A stretch of 25,518 nt of DNA from positions 1 to 25,518 of the forward strand of contig AUXH01000254.1 of assembly GCA_000482145.1 (NCBI GenBank), written 5' to 3'. Shown piece by piece: positions 8,266 to 17,164 of this stretch (within the stretch, counting starts at the first letter, position 1; each line of letters begins with the position of its first letter). Source of the DNA: Strigomonas culicis (taxonomy: Eukaryota > Euglenozoa > Kinetoplastea > Trypanosomatida > Trypanosomatidae). Both the position numbers and the translations under genes were made by a program. The notes beneath the pieces are model-generated. The model did not search any database. It saw only the letters and a program-made list of their open reading frames with translations, and had not been told where the DNA came from.

Positions 8266-8452
8266 TACGGTTAGTAGTCTCGAAAAAGTTCCGGCGTGTG
8301 TTCATTCCCGATAACACGCACACACAAGTAAGGAGAGGGTCAAAGAGGGAAAAAAAAAATAGTACAGTGAATGTGATGAAGTGGTCACAACGTGCGTATA
8401 GATGTTACATTTTTTTTTTCAAACAGTTATGTACATAAGAAGGAAAGCAAGT

Positions 8453-9007
8453 TCATTCAGGTGGCGCGACAGCCGCATTGCTTAAGCCATATATTGCATT
8501 GATTTCATCAGTGGAGAAATCGGTTTTCTTTGGCTTACTGATCTTCTCAAAGTATTCCTTTAATTCACCTGGGGGCGCCTTTTTCGTTGGAGCGGATTTC
8601 TCAGGGTCGAACATGTACTGCTTTCTGCTCTGCTCCAAATTTTTCTCTTTCCGCTGCAGCGCCTCGTCATACATGCGCTTCACGCTCTCCTCGATTTCCA
8701 ACGGCGACATGGCCGTATCCGCGGACTTCTTGGTCTTGGCATCCTTGGTGTACACGTTCGCTTCCGCTTGCGCCTGTGCGCGCCTGCGGAACTCCATCTC
8801 TTCGTCTACCTGTCGGAGGACACTCTTCTGTATGTCCTCCTTTGAGATCTTCTTGCTCTCCTTTTTGGGGTAGTAGCGCGCCTCTAGCTCCTCCAGCTTC
8901 TGCTTCTTGGATTCTATGGATTGGGTGTAGAGACGATCAACCAGCTTCTCCTTGTCCTCGCGGCTAATCTGTAGGCATTTCGAGTATTCGGGGACCTCTT
9001 CCGTCAT
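8453..9007 (-). CDS. Charged helical protein with two internal repeats, 184 aa, function unknown
   Basis: I do not recognise a named family. The protein is Lys/Glu-rich and mostly predicted helix. Two related units are visible: residues about 20-46 (EKLVDRLYTQSIESKKQKLE...) and about 105-131 (EESVKRMYDEALQRKEKNLE...). Each has a Val-x-Arg-Leu/Met-Tyr start, a Lys-rich middle, Leu-Glu and an aromatic end, and each is followed by a Lys-rich linker. Such helical charged modules are common in trypanosomatid cytoskeletal proteins, but no function can be assigned. The start is the ATG at 9007. An in-frame ATG at 9253 lies upstream of the splice acceptor near 9099, and the extension it would add is a translation of the pyrimidine-rich leader. 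No membrane segment remains with this start. Confidence 0.75.
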   Translation of the reverse strand: MTEEVPEYSKCLQISREDKEKLVDRLYTQSIESKKQKLEELEARYYPKKESKKISKEDIQKSVLRQVDEEMEFRRRAQAQAEANVYTKDAKTKKSADTAMSPLEIEESVKRMYDEALQRKEKNLEQSRKQYMFDPEKSAPTKKAPPGELKEYFEKISKPKKTDFSTDEINAIYGLSNAAVAPPE

Positions 9008-9343
9008 GACTGCGATCAAGTGAATTGGCGCTCCTTTTAGTACCTCTTGGTGTTGTGTGTCGTCCCTTCCGTGGGTATACGAGTGGGTAGAGGGAATTCT
9101 ATGAGAACGGTAGGAAAGGGGAGAGGAAGAAACGAAGAGTACGGCCAGACGACGCAATAGATACAAGCCTAGAGAGAAGAAGACAACAGAAGAACCAGAG
9201 TAACGCACTTTTTTTTTTTTTGGAGGTGTATCTGTCAAGAGTAAAGAGAACATATTTTACACGACAACACCGCCCTGTGAGTGTCAAACACCGTCACCAA
9301 GCCATAATTACAAGTGCTGCTGGCACGGTGAGTAACCGCGCTG
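9008..9343. other. Intergenic spacer upstream of the 184-aa gene
   Basis: Holds the long pyrimidine-rich leader region of the 184-aa gene and the 3' flank of the 1202-aa gene, with a poly-T run on the plus strand at 9210-9221. No further gene is seen. Confidence 0.65.
9099..9137 (-). promoter_or_regulatory. Trans-splice acceptor of the 184-aa gene
   Basis: A sense-strand pyrimidine tract (CGTTTCTTCCTCTCCCCTTT and on) leads to CATAG, with AG at 9100-9099. No ATG lies between it and 9007. A second tract ending TCTCTCTAG is slightly further upstream. Both lie downstream of the ATG at 9253, so that start cannot be in the mature mRNA if either is used. Confidence 0.55.
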
Positions 9344-12300
9344 TTAGCGGCGAAGACTGCACAGGTGGTCTTGGACCAGTTGGACCACCTCCTCCGCAAA
9401 ACGGTGCGGCACGGATTGCGTGGGGCCCGACGCCACGTACCCGGGGCGCTTGCAGAGCTCTAAAAACCGCGCGCACTCCGCCGCGTCCCACTGGGCGATG
9501 TACTGCTCCCACAGCAGCTCCCTCAGCGCGTCGTAGGTGCCGGCGGGCGGCGCGCCTGCGTCCCCGGCACCCTCCCCCGGGGCCGCCTCCAGACCCGCCC
9601 GCATGTGGAGGAGGCGGAGCGAGGCGGCCCACTTGTCGGCGCGCGTCACGTCGGCCCACACGACGAGCTGCTCCACCAGCCCCGGCTGGAAGAAGCGGTG
9701 CGTCTGCAGCAGCAGTGTCGGCGCCGCCGCGTCGCCTCGCACGCATTGCACCAACCGCATGCGCTCCTCCATCGTGGGCCGCCGCAGCTGCCGGAAGAAG
9801 AAGAGCGCCGCGCCAGGGTCGGCCGGGCTGTGCTGCTGCGCCATCGCGAGACAGCGCGAGAGCAGCGCCGCGCGCACCGGGACGCGCTCCTGCCGCGCCA
9901 CCGCGCAGAACAGGAAGTGCAGCAGCAGCAGTGGCGACGCCGCGGACGGCTCCCTCCACGACACCGCGAACGCGGCCCGGCCGTGGCGGACCTTCTCCGA
10001 GTACTTGGCCACCTGCACGAGGCGGTTGAACAGCAGCCGCACCAGTCGCATCTGCTGGGCGAGCGCCTCGCCGCCGCGCGCCGGCTCCCAGTCCGCCTCC
10101 ACCACGAGCTCCAGCAGCAGCGCGAAGGGGTGGCGCAGCGGCGCCGGGTACGGGTACTGCTCCGCGAGGTGGCACACGCGCAGCAGCCCCTTCAGCCCCG
10201 CCTCGAGCGCGCGCGCCGCGACGGCGGCCCGCACAAAGAGCACCGCCTGCAGTAGGGGCGCGTACGGCAGGAAGGTCGCGAGCCGCGCCGGCACCGCCGC
10301 GCCGCACGGCGTCTCCCGCCGCACGGCGACACCCAGCAGCCACAGCTCCTCCACCGCGCGCCCGCTCGCCTCCACCTGCGCGAGCGTGCGCAGAGCCGCC
10401 TCCCACGGCAGCACGGCCAGCACCCGCTGCAGCGCGCTTGCGTCGAGGTCCGCCGCCCGCACGGACCGCCGGCCGACCGCGCGCACCGCGCAGCGCAGCG
10501 GCGTCTCCGCGCTCAGCAGCGTGAAGGCCGCGTTGAGCAGCGCACGCCGCTTCGTCGCGAGGGACCGCGCCTGGCGCCGCCGCAGCGCCGCCGACCCTCC
10601 CCCGCGGCGCCGCAGCTGCGCGAGCCGCGCGGTGACCGCGCCCAGCTCGCCCGCGGCCCCGCGGCTGTCCCCGTGCAGCAGCTCAAACAAGAGGAGGCTG
10701 AACGCGTGGTCGTGGCGCCGCCACAGGTAGCGCGCGTGCCGCTTGGCAACGTCCGTCGGGGCCGCGAGCGCGATGGTGGCGCACACGTTCAGCCACCGCG
10801 CCGCCGCGATCGCCTCCGAGTCCGACAGCGTACGAGGGGCAGCGGACGTCGTGATGGCAGACGAAGTGGCAGTGACATCCTTCCTCGAAGCCGCCGCAAC
10901 CTGCGCCCCCCGCGCCACCTTGACCCACAGGTGGTACCGCTGCAGCGCCACCTCCCACTGGCCGAGCCCCAGCACCCCGCGCACGCCGGCCGTCAGCGCG
11001 GCCGGCGAGGCGCAGACGTACATGGCCGGCACGCTCTTGAAGGCGCGCGCGGCGGTGGTGCAGTCGAGCTGCCGCCCCTCCGCCGCGGTCGCCTCCAGCA
11101 CAGCGAGGGCCAGCGCATAGCGCTCCGTGGGGCGCTGCGGCAGCACGTCCGCCGCGGCCGCCTGCGCGATGCGCCGCAGCAGCTCCGCGCTCGGTACGGG
11201 CCGCGGCGCGCACGCGCGGGCCAGCTCCCGCAGCGTCGCCGCGCACCACTGCGCACCGTCCGCCGGCCCGTCTCCCCCGGCGGCCGCCAGCGCCCGCAGG
11301 GGCGGCCGCCGCTCAGCGGGGAGGTCGGCGAGGAACTGCCGCTGCTCCGCCGGCGGTGCGCTCGCGTACACCAGCTCCGTGTGCCGCGCCTCGTGGAACG
11401 CGTAGCAGGCGACGGGGCCGAGATGGGCCCCCGCGGCCGCGTCGCGCGCCTGCCGCGCGGACAGCAGCGAGCGCAGCCGGTCGCACGTGAAGGCGAGCGG
11501 CAGCTGCGCCACGCGCCGCCAGTCGCCCCACAGCGCGTGCGCGAGCAGCTCCGGCAGCGACGCAGCCGCGGACGGACGGCACGCGGCCGCCGCCGCCGCG
11601 TCCGGCTGGCGCAGCGTCCACGCGGTCTGCTCGAACGCCACGTAGTCGCGCGGCAGCAGCAGGCCCGCGCCGGCCGGCAGCCCCAGTGCCAGGTCGTAGC
11701 TGCGCGCGGCGCAGGCCAGCACGAGCGCCTCGCGCCACAGGGCGGCCGCGGTGCACCGGTGCAGCGCCGCGGCGAGCTCGCCGCCGCGCAGGCGCGCTGC
11801 CGTCGGCCGCGCGAGTCGCACCACGGCCTCCACGTCGTCGGGCGCGGCGGGCGGCGGCAGCGCGCGCAGCACCGCGAGGAGGGACCCGACCGTGAGCGCG
11901 CTATCCGTGGGCACCCCCTCCACGAGGCGCAGCGCCGCCGCCCACACAGCCGCCAGCGGCACGTCGCGGCGCGCCAGCCACGCGTCGACGAGCGCGCCCG
12001 GCCGCGCCGCGCGGTGGTGCTGGACCACGGCGAGCGCCTGCAGCCAGTGGGACGCCCGCGCCACCGCCTTCACCGGGTCGACCCACGCCCGCGTCGCCGG
12101 CGGGGCCGCCGCCGCGTCGGCGACCGCGAGGGCCTGCTGCCACAGCGACCGCTCGTGCACGTACTTGGCGACGGCCTCCTTGACGGAGAGGCGCACGGTC
12201 GGGCTGGAGCGGACCAGCTCCAGCACGCGCGCCCACTCGCCGCACCGCCGCAGCAGCTGCGCGTGCGCCAGCACCAGCCGCTCCCGCGCGGCAGCGGACA

Positions 12301-12952
12301 GTGCCGGCTCGCCGAGCAGCGCCAGCCGCCGGCACACCTCGAGCGCCATGCCCGCCGCGGCCCGCCGGCGGCCCAGCCGGTACAGGTGCAGCAGCACCTG
12401 CATAGGGACGGGCAGCACCTGGCGCAGCTGTGGGCGCGACCGCAGCGCGCGGGCCACCGCCTGCGCGAAGGCCACCACGGTGCGCGCCTGGAGGAGCGCG
12501 CGGTACACCGCCGCCAGCTCCGCGTCCGCCTGCCAGTCCCACGACGCGAGAATGGCGCGGGAGGCCGTCCAGGGCCGCTGGTCGCTGCGGCGCGCCACGA
12601 ACTGCCGCTGCTCGGCGCGCGGCAGCAGCCGCACCTGCGCCTCCGCCAGAGCCATCGTCGCCTCCCACGATACCCGGTGGTGGCGCAGCGCCTGCCAGAT
12701 GAGAAGCGAGCTCTCGCGCCTGCTGAGCAGCACACGGCCGGGCGCGGTCTCCGCGTCTGCCGCGTCGATGCCCCGCATCGTCGCCTGGATGAGCCGCAGT
12801 GCCTCCGCCGCCGCGGGCGCACCGCCGGAGGAGGCGGTCGCCGCGCTCTGCACTCGGCTCTGCGCCGTCGGCGCCGCCGCCAGCTGCGACCACTGCGTCA
12901 GCAAGTTGGCAACCTGTTGGCTCGCCGCATGCCATGCACGGGAGGCATGCAT
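9344..12952 (-). CDS. Large GC-rich alpha-helical-repeat protein (PPR/TPR-like), 1202 aa
   Basis: This is an uninterrupted frame with extreme Ala, Arg and Leu content and very high GC. No catalytic motif is visible. Many helices carry a Trp-x-x-Ala-Leu-like signature: GEWARVLEL (W240), LWQQALAVA (W271), HWLQALAVV (W303) and LWREALVLA (W406), with similar later examples QWEVALQRY and PWEAALRTL. The first three are spaced 31 and 32 residues, the pitch of TPR/PPR-type helical pairs, and the W-x-x-AL form is common in trypanosomatid organellar pentatricopeptide-like proteins. A role in mitochondrial RNA or ribosome biology is therefore possible but not shown. The N-terminus (MHASRAWHAASQQVANLL) is basic/hydroxylated and could be a mitochondrial presequence. 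Antisense ORFs of up to 840 codons overlap this gene and are composition artefacts. Confidence 0.8.
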   Translation of the reverse strand: MHASRAWHAASQQVANLLTQWSQLAAAPTAQSRVQSAATASSGGAPAAAEALRLIQATMRGIDAADAETAPGRVLLSRRESSLLIWQALRHHRVSWEATMALAEAQVRLLPRAEQRQFVARRSDQRPWTASRAILASWDWQADAELAAVYRALLQARTVVAFAQAVARALRSRPQLRQVLPVPMQVLLHLYRLGRRRAAAGMALEVCRRLALLGEPALSAAARERLVLAHAQLLRRCGEWARVLELVRSSPTVRLSVKEAVAKYVHERSLWQQALAVADAAAAPPATRAWVDPVKAVARASHWLQALAVVQHHRAARPGALVDAWLARRDVPLAAVWAAALRLVEGVPTDSALTVGSLLAVLRALPPPAAPDDVEAVVRLARPTAARLRGGELAAALHRCTAAALWREALVLACAARSYDLALGLPAGAGLLLPRDYVAFEQTAWTLRQPDAAAAAACRPSAAASLPELLAHALWGDWRRVAQLPLAFTCDRLRSLLSARQARDAAAGAHLGPVACYAFHEARHTELVYASAPPAEQRQFLADLPAERRPPLRALAAAGGDGPADGAQWCAATLRELARACAPRPVPSAELLRRIAQAAAADVLPQRPTERYALALAVLEATAAEGRQLDCTTAARAFKSVPAMYVCASPAALTAGVRGVLGLGQWEVALQRYHLWVKVARGAQVAAASRKDVTATSSAITTSAAPRTLSDSEAIAAARWLNVCATIALAAPTDVAKRHARYLWRRHDHAFSLLLFELLHGDSRGAAGELGAVTARLAQLRRRGGGSAALRRRQARSLATKRRALLNAAFTLLSAETPLRCAVRAVGRRSVRAADLDASALQRVLAVLPWEAALRTLAQVEASGRAVEELWLLGVAVRRETPCGAAVPARLATFLPYAPLLQAVLFVRAAVAARALEAGLKGLLRVCHLAEQYPYPAPLRHPFALLLELVVEADWEPARGGEALAQQMRLVRLLFNRLVQVAKYSEKVRHGRAAFAVSWREPSAASPLLLLHFLFCAVARQERVPVRAALLSRCLAMAQQHSPADPGAALFFFRQLRRPTMEERMRLVQCVRGDAAAPTLLLQTHRFFQPGLVEQLVVWADVTRADKWAASLRLLHMRAGLEAAPGEGAGDAGAPPAGTYDALRELLWEQYIAQWDAAECARFLELCKRPGYVASGPTQSVPHRFAEEVVQLVQDHLCSLRR

Positions 12953-13410
12953 ACAGATGCTGAGTCTAAAGAAAGGGGCCTTCTAATGTACTTTTTCATG
13001 ATGATGTTGGTCAATGAAGAGAGATCGACAGAGAAAGAAGCAATGTTGCAATTACAAAAGCACACGAGGAAAACACTCCACGTACATGAACTGAAAGCAC
13101 ATGGGCTCAAGGACATGCCGAGGCAGAAAAAAAACCAAAACAAAACGTTACATTCCTTTTTTTTTCATCTCTTTAATAAAGATATCCGCTTATAATTACA
13201 CCGCACACGACAACTGGAAGAGCTAAGCGATAGAGCATCGCGTAAATGGCGTAGATCAACCACAGCAAAGAAAACAACAAGAACGAAAAAAGAAAAAAAA
13301 ACAGACTGTGAGATAACGACAAAACGAAAACGAAAAGGGATTCTCTGTCTGGTAGCACGTCGATCCGCTCCCCTTTCCTCCTCTCCTTCCCCCGAACAGC
13401 CGACTCTTGT
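12953..13410. other. Intergenic spacer downstream of uL13m
   Basis: Holds the leader of the 1202-aa gene near 12953-13050 and the A/T-rich 3' flank of the uL13m gene, with poly-T/A runs around 13127-13166 and 13290-13302. No additional gene is recognised. Confidence 0.65.
12966..12985 (-). promoter_or_regulatory. Candidate trans-splice acceptor of the 1202-aa gene
   Basis: The sense strand reads CCCCTTTCTTTAG with AG at 12967-12966, 13 nt before the ATG. A more distant pyrimidine tract is at about 13007-13040. Confidence 0.45.
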
Positions 13411-14019
13411 CTACTGCATGAACTCGTTCGGCCTCCACCGCTGCTGGAACTGTGGGTCCTTGTACCGCCACCCCGTGGGCGACGGGTCCTTCCACGTGAT
13501 GGGCCGCGGGTGCTTATCCGCGTGGGGGTGAATGCTATCCTCATACAGCCACGCCTTCTCGAGCGGCGCCACACGCATTTTGAGCTTGCGGACGAAGTGG
13601 TGGTTCACCTCGTCCTTCAAGAACCACCACATGACCATGCACGGGTCGCGCTCGTACATCTCGGACAACCGCACGCGGTACTTCCCACCCGGGTACGCCG
13701 TCTGCCACGTGATGGGCACCCGTATCCAGCTATCGCCCGTCATGACGGCATCCTTGATGTTCGTGATGATGACCTGGTCTCCGGCGATCATGCCGGGCGT
13801 GAAGTCGGGCCGGTGCTGCCCGGTCATGTACTGCGCGGCAATGTGCGCGATGTGCGGCAGCTGCTCGCCCTTCGCGTCGAGCACCCACCAGCGCTCGCCG
13901 TCCCTACACAGCCACTGCTTGGACAGCTCGTTGTAGAGGGGCAGGCCCTCCGGGTGGAATTTGTGGCGGCGCAGCACGCTCTTGAACGGCGCCGACCAGC
14001 TACGGGTGTGCCGCAGCAT
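13411..14019 (-). CDS. Mitochondrial ribosomal protein uL13m
   Basis: The protein has 202 aa. The uL13 core is visible from about residue 43: WWVLDAKGEQLPHIAHIAAQ, then a G/H-P-x-F-T-P-G segment, GDQVIITNIKDAVMTGD (about 80-96), a PGG-K-R-L-x-E-M-x-E-R-DP segment, and MRVAPLEKAWLYEDSIHPH near 148-166. In bacteria L13 is about 140 aa and binds 23S rRNA as an early assembly protein. The basic N-terminus (MLRHTRSWSAPFKSVLRRHK) looks like a mitochondrial presequence, and the C-terminal extension is Pro/Trp-rich. The core fits the bacterial/organellar form rather than cytosolic uL13. The start is the first ATG after the acceptor at 14053. An extension to 14049 would begin with TTG. Confidence 0.85.
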   Translation of the reverse strand: MLRHTRSWSAPFKSVLRRHKFHPEGLPLYNELSKQWLCRDGERWWVLDAKGEQLPHIAHIAAQYMTGQHRPDFTPGMIAGDQVIITNIKDAVMTGDSWIRVPITWQTAYPGGKYRVRLSEMYERDPCMVMWWFLKDEVNHHFVRKLKMRVAPLEKAWLYEDSIHPHADKHPRPITWKDPSPTGWRYKDPQFQQRWRPNEFMQ

Positions 14020-14767
14020 GAAGGAACCTACTAGTGGGAAAGGGAACAAAGGCTAGAGGGAAACAGGGAAGAGGAAAGAGAAAGAAGACGAAGAAAATCG
14101 CACGATGTGAAAAAAAAAAGCTATTGAAAGAAACAAACGCAGAAGTCATGTACGGTCGTGAATGCAACCTGGACACGGTGCGTGTAACTACTACACACAA
14201 TACGCACAGATGGGTGTGTGGATGGGCTGCAAAACCCTGTTTTTTTTTTTTGGTATTACCGCCTTAATGCATTATGAAGTCCAAAAGACTGATCCTTTAT
14301 TGATGCTACTACAAATCTAACAATAAATTAATTAAGATGCTCTGGGGAAACATCCACGTCGATAATTATATTTAGAACAACAAGAACAACACAACTTTAA
14401 AAAATAGAAGAAAGCTACACTGCTCATTTTAAAACCAAATATGAAAAAAACGTTAAATTACTAAAAAAAGAGAAGTATCACTAATTAGTGTGGAAAATGT
14501 CGTCCATCGCGCCTTAGGAACAAGTGAAAAGGTAAATAAGAAACTCAAAGAAGCACCGAGCGAAAAGGATTAACTGCAACTGCGTCACTGCAGTGCTTCT
14601 TTCCTACTTGCTGACTGTTTAGTTATTTCGTCTTTTTTTTTCTTTTTTGCATTTCGTATTCCCGTTTCGGCAAACAGTTCCATCACTCCATTAAATAATA
14701 ATGCTCTCATATAGTAAAGAAGTAATTTAAAAGAAGAAAAGGAATTCAAAGTATATAGCAATCCGAC
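14020..14767. other. Intergenic spacer between V-ATPase A and uL13m
   Basis: Long AT-rich spacer. The uL13m leader occupies 14020-14110. Beyond that are poly-T/A runs (14240-14251, 14632-14646) and no credible ORF. I found no tRNA-like or clear snoRNA-like element. It presumably carries the 3' UTR of the V-ATPase A mRNA. Confidence 0.6.
14053..14097 (-). promoter_or_regulatory. Trans-splice acceptor of uL13m
   Basis: A sense-strand tract of about 40 mostly pyrimidine bases ends in CTAG (AG at 14054-14053). Secondary AGs are at 14032-14031 and 14029-14028. All lie upstream of 14019 with no ATG between. Confidence 0.55.
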
Positions 14768-16591
14768 TTACTGGAGTAGGGAGTTAAAGCCCTCCACTAT
14801 TTCATGGTTCTGACGCTTGAAGTAGTCCACGTTGACGTGCTCACCCTCCATCGGGTCGCGGAACTTCATCTCCGTGAGGCCAGAGTAGATCTCGGGCAGC
14901 TTCTCGCGGATGTAGTTCCAGGTGATCTTGTGATCGCCAGCGGACTCGGCCACGACGCGCTGCGCCTCCTCGTAGAAGGTGACGATGTTGCGCAGCATCC
15001 AGCAGGTCTTGTAGAGGGGGCAGAACTTGTCGTAGGGCGTGAAGGCGTTCTGCTGCAGGAACTCCTCGCGAATGAGCTTCGCGACCTCCAGGATGATCTT
15101 ATCGGACTCCGAGAGGGAGTCCTTGCCGACGAGCTGCACAATCTCCTGCAGCTCCTCCTCGCGCTGGAGAATCTCGGAGATGACCGCGCGCAGGCGCATG
15201 TAGTCGGGATCGAACGTGTTGAAGTAGGGCTCTAAGGCGTTGAGGTACTTGGAGTACGAGATGAGCCAGTTGACGGACGGGAAGTGCTTGCGCTGGGCGA
15301 GGCGCTTCTCCAGACCCCAGAAGACCTGGACGATGCCCAGCGTAGCGGACGTCACCGGATCGGAGAAGTCGCCACCCGGCGGGGACACGGCACCGACGAT
15401 GGTGACGGAGCCCTGACGCTTGGGGCCACCGATGCAGGTCACGAGACCGGCACGCTCGTAGAAGGAGGCCAGACGGGCACCGAGGTACGCCGGGTAGCCA
15501 CCATCGGCCGGCATCTCCGCGAGACGGCCAGAAATCTCACGCAGGGCCTCCGCCCAGCGGGAGGTCGAGTCCGCCATCATGGCAATGTGCTTCCCCATAT
15601 CACGGTAGTACTCGGCGAGCGTGATGCCCGTGTAGATGGACGCTTCACGCGCTGCTACGGGCATGTTGGACGTGTTGGCTACGAGGCACGTCCGCTTCAT
15701 GATGGACTCCTCGCGGCCGTCGATGATCGTCGTCAGCTCCGGGAACTCCATCAGCACCTCCGCCATCTCGTTGCCGCGCTCGCCGCAACCGACGTAGATG
15801 ACGCAGTCCGAGTTGGAGTACTTGGACAGCGCCTGGCTGATGACGGTCTTGCCGCACCCGAAGGCGCCGGGGATGCAGCACGTGCCGCCCTGCACGGACG
15901 GGAAGAGCGCGTCCAGCACGCGCTGGCCGGTGAGAAGGGGGTGGTTGCCGGACTCCTTCGCCGCCACCGGGCGCGGCGTGCGCACGGGCCAGCGGTGCAT
16001 GAGGCGCAGCGGGCGCTTCTTGCCGTTGTGCTCAATCTCGACGATCTCGTCGTCTAGGTTGTAGTTGCCAGCCGGCTGCACGGCGGTCACGCGGCCCTGC
16101 ACGTTGGGCGGCACCATGATGAGGTGGCTGCTCATGAGCGTGTTCTCCACGATCGTGCCGAGGATGTCGCCGCCGGTGACGAGGTCGCCGACGCGCACGC
16201 GAGGGGTGTAGTCCCACTGCTTGGTCGCGTTGAGCGAGCGCACCTGCACACCCTTCGGGATGAACACGTTCTGCACCATCTGGTAGATGGTGTCCAGCGG
16301 GCGCTGGATGCCATCAAAGATCTCGGACATGATGCCGGGGCCGAGCTCCAGCGACAGCGGCTTGCCGGTGCAGTAGACCGGGTCGCCGACAGTCAGGCCG
16401 CCCGTCTCCTCGTACACCTGGATGGTCGCCGTGTCGCCCTCTAAACGAATGATCTCACCCACCAGCCGAAAGGAGCCAACCTGCACCAGCTCGTACATGG
16501 CGCTACCGCTCATGTTCTCGGCGATGACGACGGGGCCGGACACCGCCTTCACAGACCCCATTTGGCCTTCGGCTTCATGACCGCGAGACAT
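14768..16591 (-). CDS. Vacuolar H+-ATPase catalytic subunit A
   Basis: This is the catalytic subunit of the V1 sector, which hydrolyses ATP to drive proton pumping into acidic compartments such as acidocalcisomes and endo-lysosomes. The length of 607 aa is normal for the family. The N-terminal beta-barrel starts near residue 12. The non-homologous region typical of A subunits lies around 118-205. The P-loop is GAFGCGKT at 242-249, the conserved GERGNEM is at 270-276, and [20 protein letters not shown] is at about 338-357. The ATPase alpha/beta signature [10 protein letters not shown] is at 438-447. The start is the first ATG after a T10-AG acceptor. No intein is present in the catalytic domain. 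High conservation makes this one of the safest calls in the window. Confidence 0.98.
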   Translation of the reverse strand: MSRGHEAEGQMGSVKAVSGPVVIAENMSGSAMYELVQVGSFRLVGEIIRLEGDTATIQVYEETGGLTVGDPVYCTGKPLSLELGPGIMSEIFDGIQRPLDTIYQMVQNVFIPKGVQVRSLNATKQWDYTPRVRVGDLVTGGDILGTIVENTLMSSHLIMVPPNVQGRVTAVQPAGNYNLDDEIVEIEHNGKKRPLRLMHRWPVRTPRPVAAKESGNHPLLTGQRVLDALFPSVQGGTCCIPGAFGCGKTVISQALSKYSNSDCVIYVGCGERGNEMAEVLMEFPELTTIIDGREESIMKRTCLVANTSNMPVAAREASIYTGITLAEYYRDMGKHIAMMADSTSRWAEALREISGRLAEMPADGGYPAYLGARLASFYERAGLVTCIGGPKRQGSVTIVGAVSPPGGDFSDPVTSATLGIVQVFWGLEKRLAQRKHFPSVNWLISYSKYLNALEPYFNTFDPDYMRLRAVISEILQREEELQEIVQLVGKDSLSESDKIILEVAKLIREEFLQQNAFTPYDKFCPLYKTCWMLRNIVTFYEEAQRVVAESAGDHKITWNYIREKLPEIYSGLTEMKFRDPMEGEHVNVDYFKRQNHEIVEGFNSLLQ

Positions 16592-17164
16592 GTTACGAAA
16601 GGGAGAGAGGTACAGTTAATTGTATTAGCGGATCCCAATTTACTCCTTTCCTGAAATAATTAACAAATTAAAAATGGCTAAAAAAAAAAGGTAGACTTTA
16701 TTAAAGGAGGGAAAGGAAAGACAGGAAACAAAAAAAAAGAGAGGGGGGGGAAGTAGAGGATGAATGAAACATAAGAAAAAAGTACGCACAACAGAACGGA
16801 TAAGAAGCAGCTACGGTAAAGAGAGAAAGACAAGCATTTCTGTTGAAAGTTCGGAGAGAGCTAACCTACTGCCTTAGGTGGGGAAGATTAATCAACTACG
16901 AGAAATATATGAAAACAAACAGTAAGACACTAAAATCCGTACGAGTAGATAAAAATAAAAAAACCTTATACATGACAGTTATACTTAAAAAAATGAATAA
17001 AACATTTATAATGGATACTGTTTTTTTTTTTGCTTTTTCAAGAAAGGTATTATTCGAATCCGTCTACATCTTTTTTTTTAAAGGATAGAGAAGAGCAATG
17101 TTGCTGTTGAATTGTCACAGCCCGCAAAAAAAGAAGAGAGAAACACGGTGAGAAGTTAATTACT
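16592..17164. other. Intergenic spacer between TM9 and V-ATPase A
   Basis: AT-rich. The V-ATPase leader occupies about 16592-16760. The rest carries poly-A/T runs (for example 17022-17032). The sequence at 17055-17062 (TTCGAATC) resembles a tRNA T-loop but has no supporting arms. No gene is recognised. Confidence 0.6.
16678..16690 (-). promoter_or_regulatory. Trans-splice acceptor of V-ATPase A
   Basis: The sense strand reads C, ten T, then AG at 16679-16678, preceded by a further pyrimidine-rich stretch (complement of 16700-16745). No ATG lies between it and 16591. The implied 5' UTR is 86 nt. Confidence 0.65.

Noticed and set aside
9008..9253. N-terminal extension of the 184-aa protein from the ATG at 9253
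   Set aside because: It reads through the pyrimidine-rich leader and candidate splice acceptors, so it would not be in the mature mRNA. The hydrophobic segment it adds is a translation of that tract.
10673..13195. 840-codon plus-strand ORF
   Set aside because: It is antisense to the 1202-aa gene, has Arg/Pro/Gln-rich low-complexity sequence and no domain, and is what very GC-rich DNA yields when stop codons are rare.
17045..17075. tRNA T-loop-like TTCGAATC
   Set aside because: No matching T-stem, anticodon arm or acceptor stem is found on either strand.
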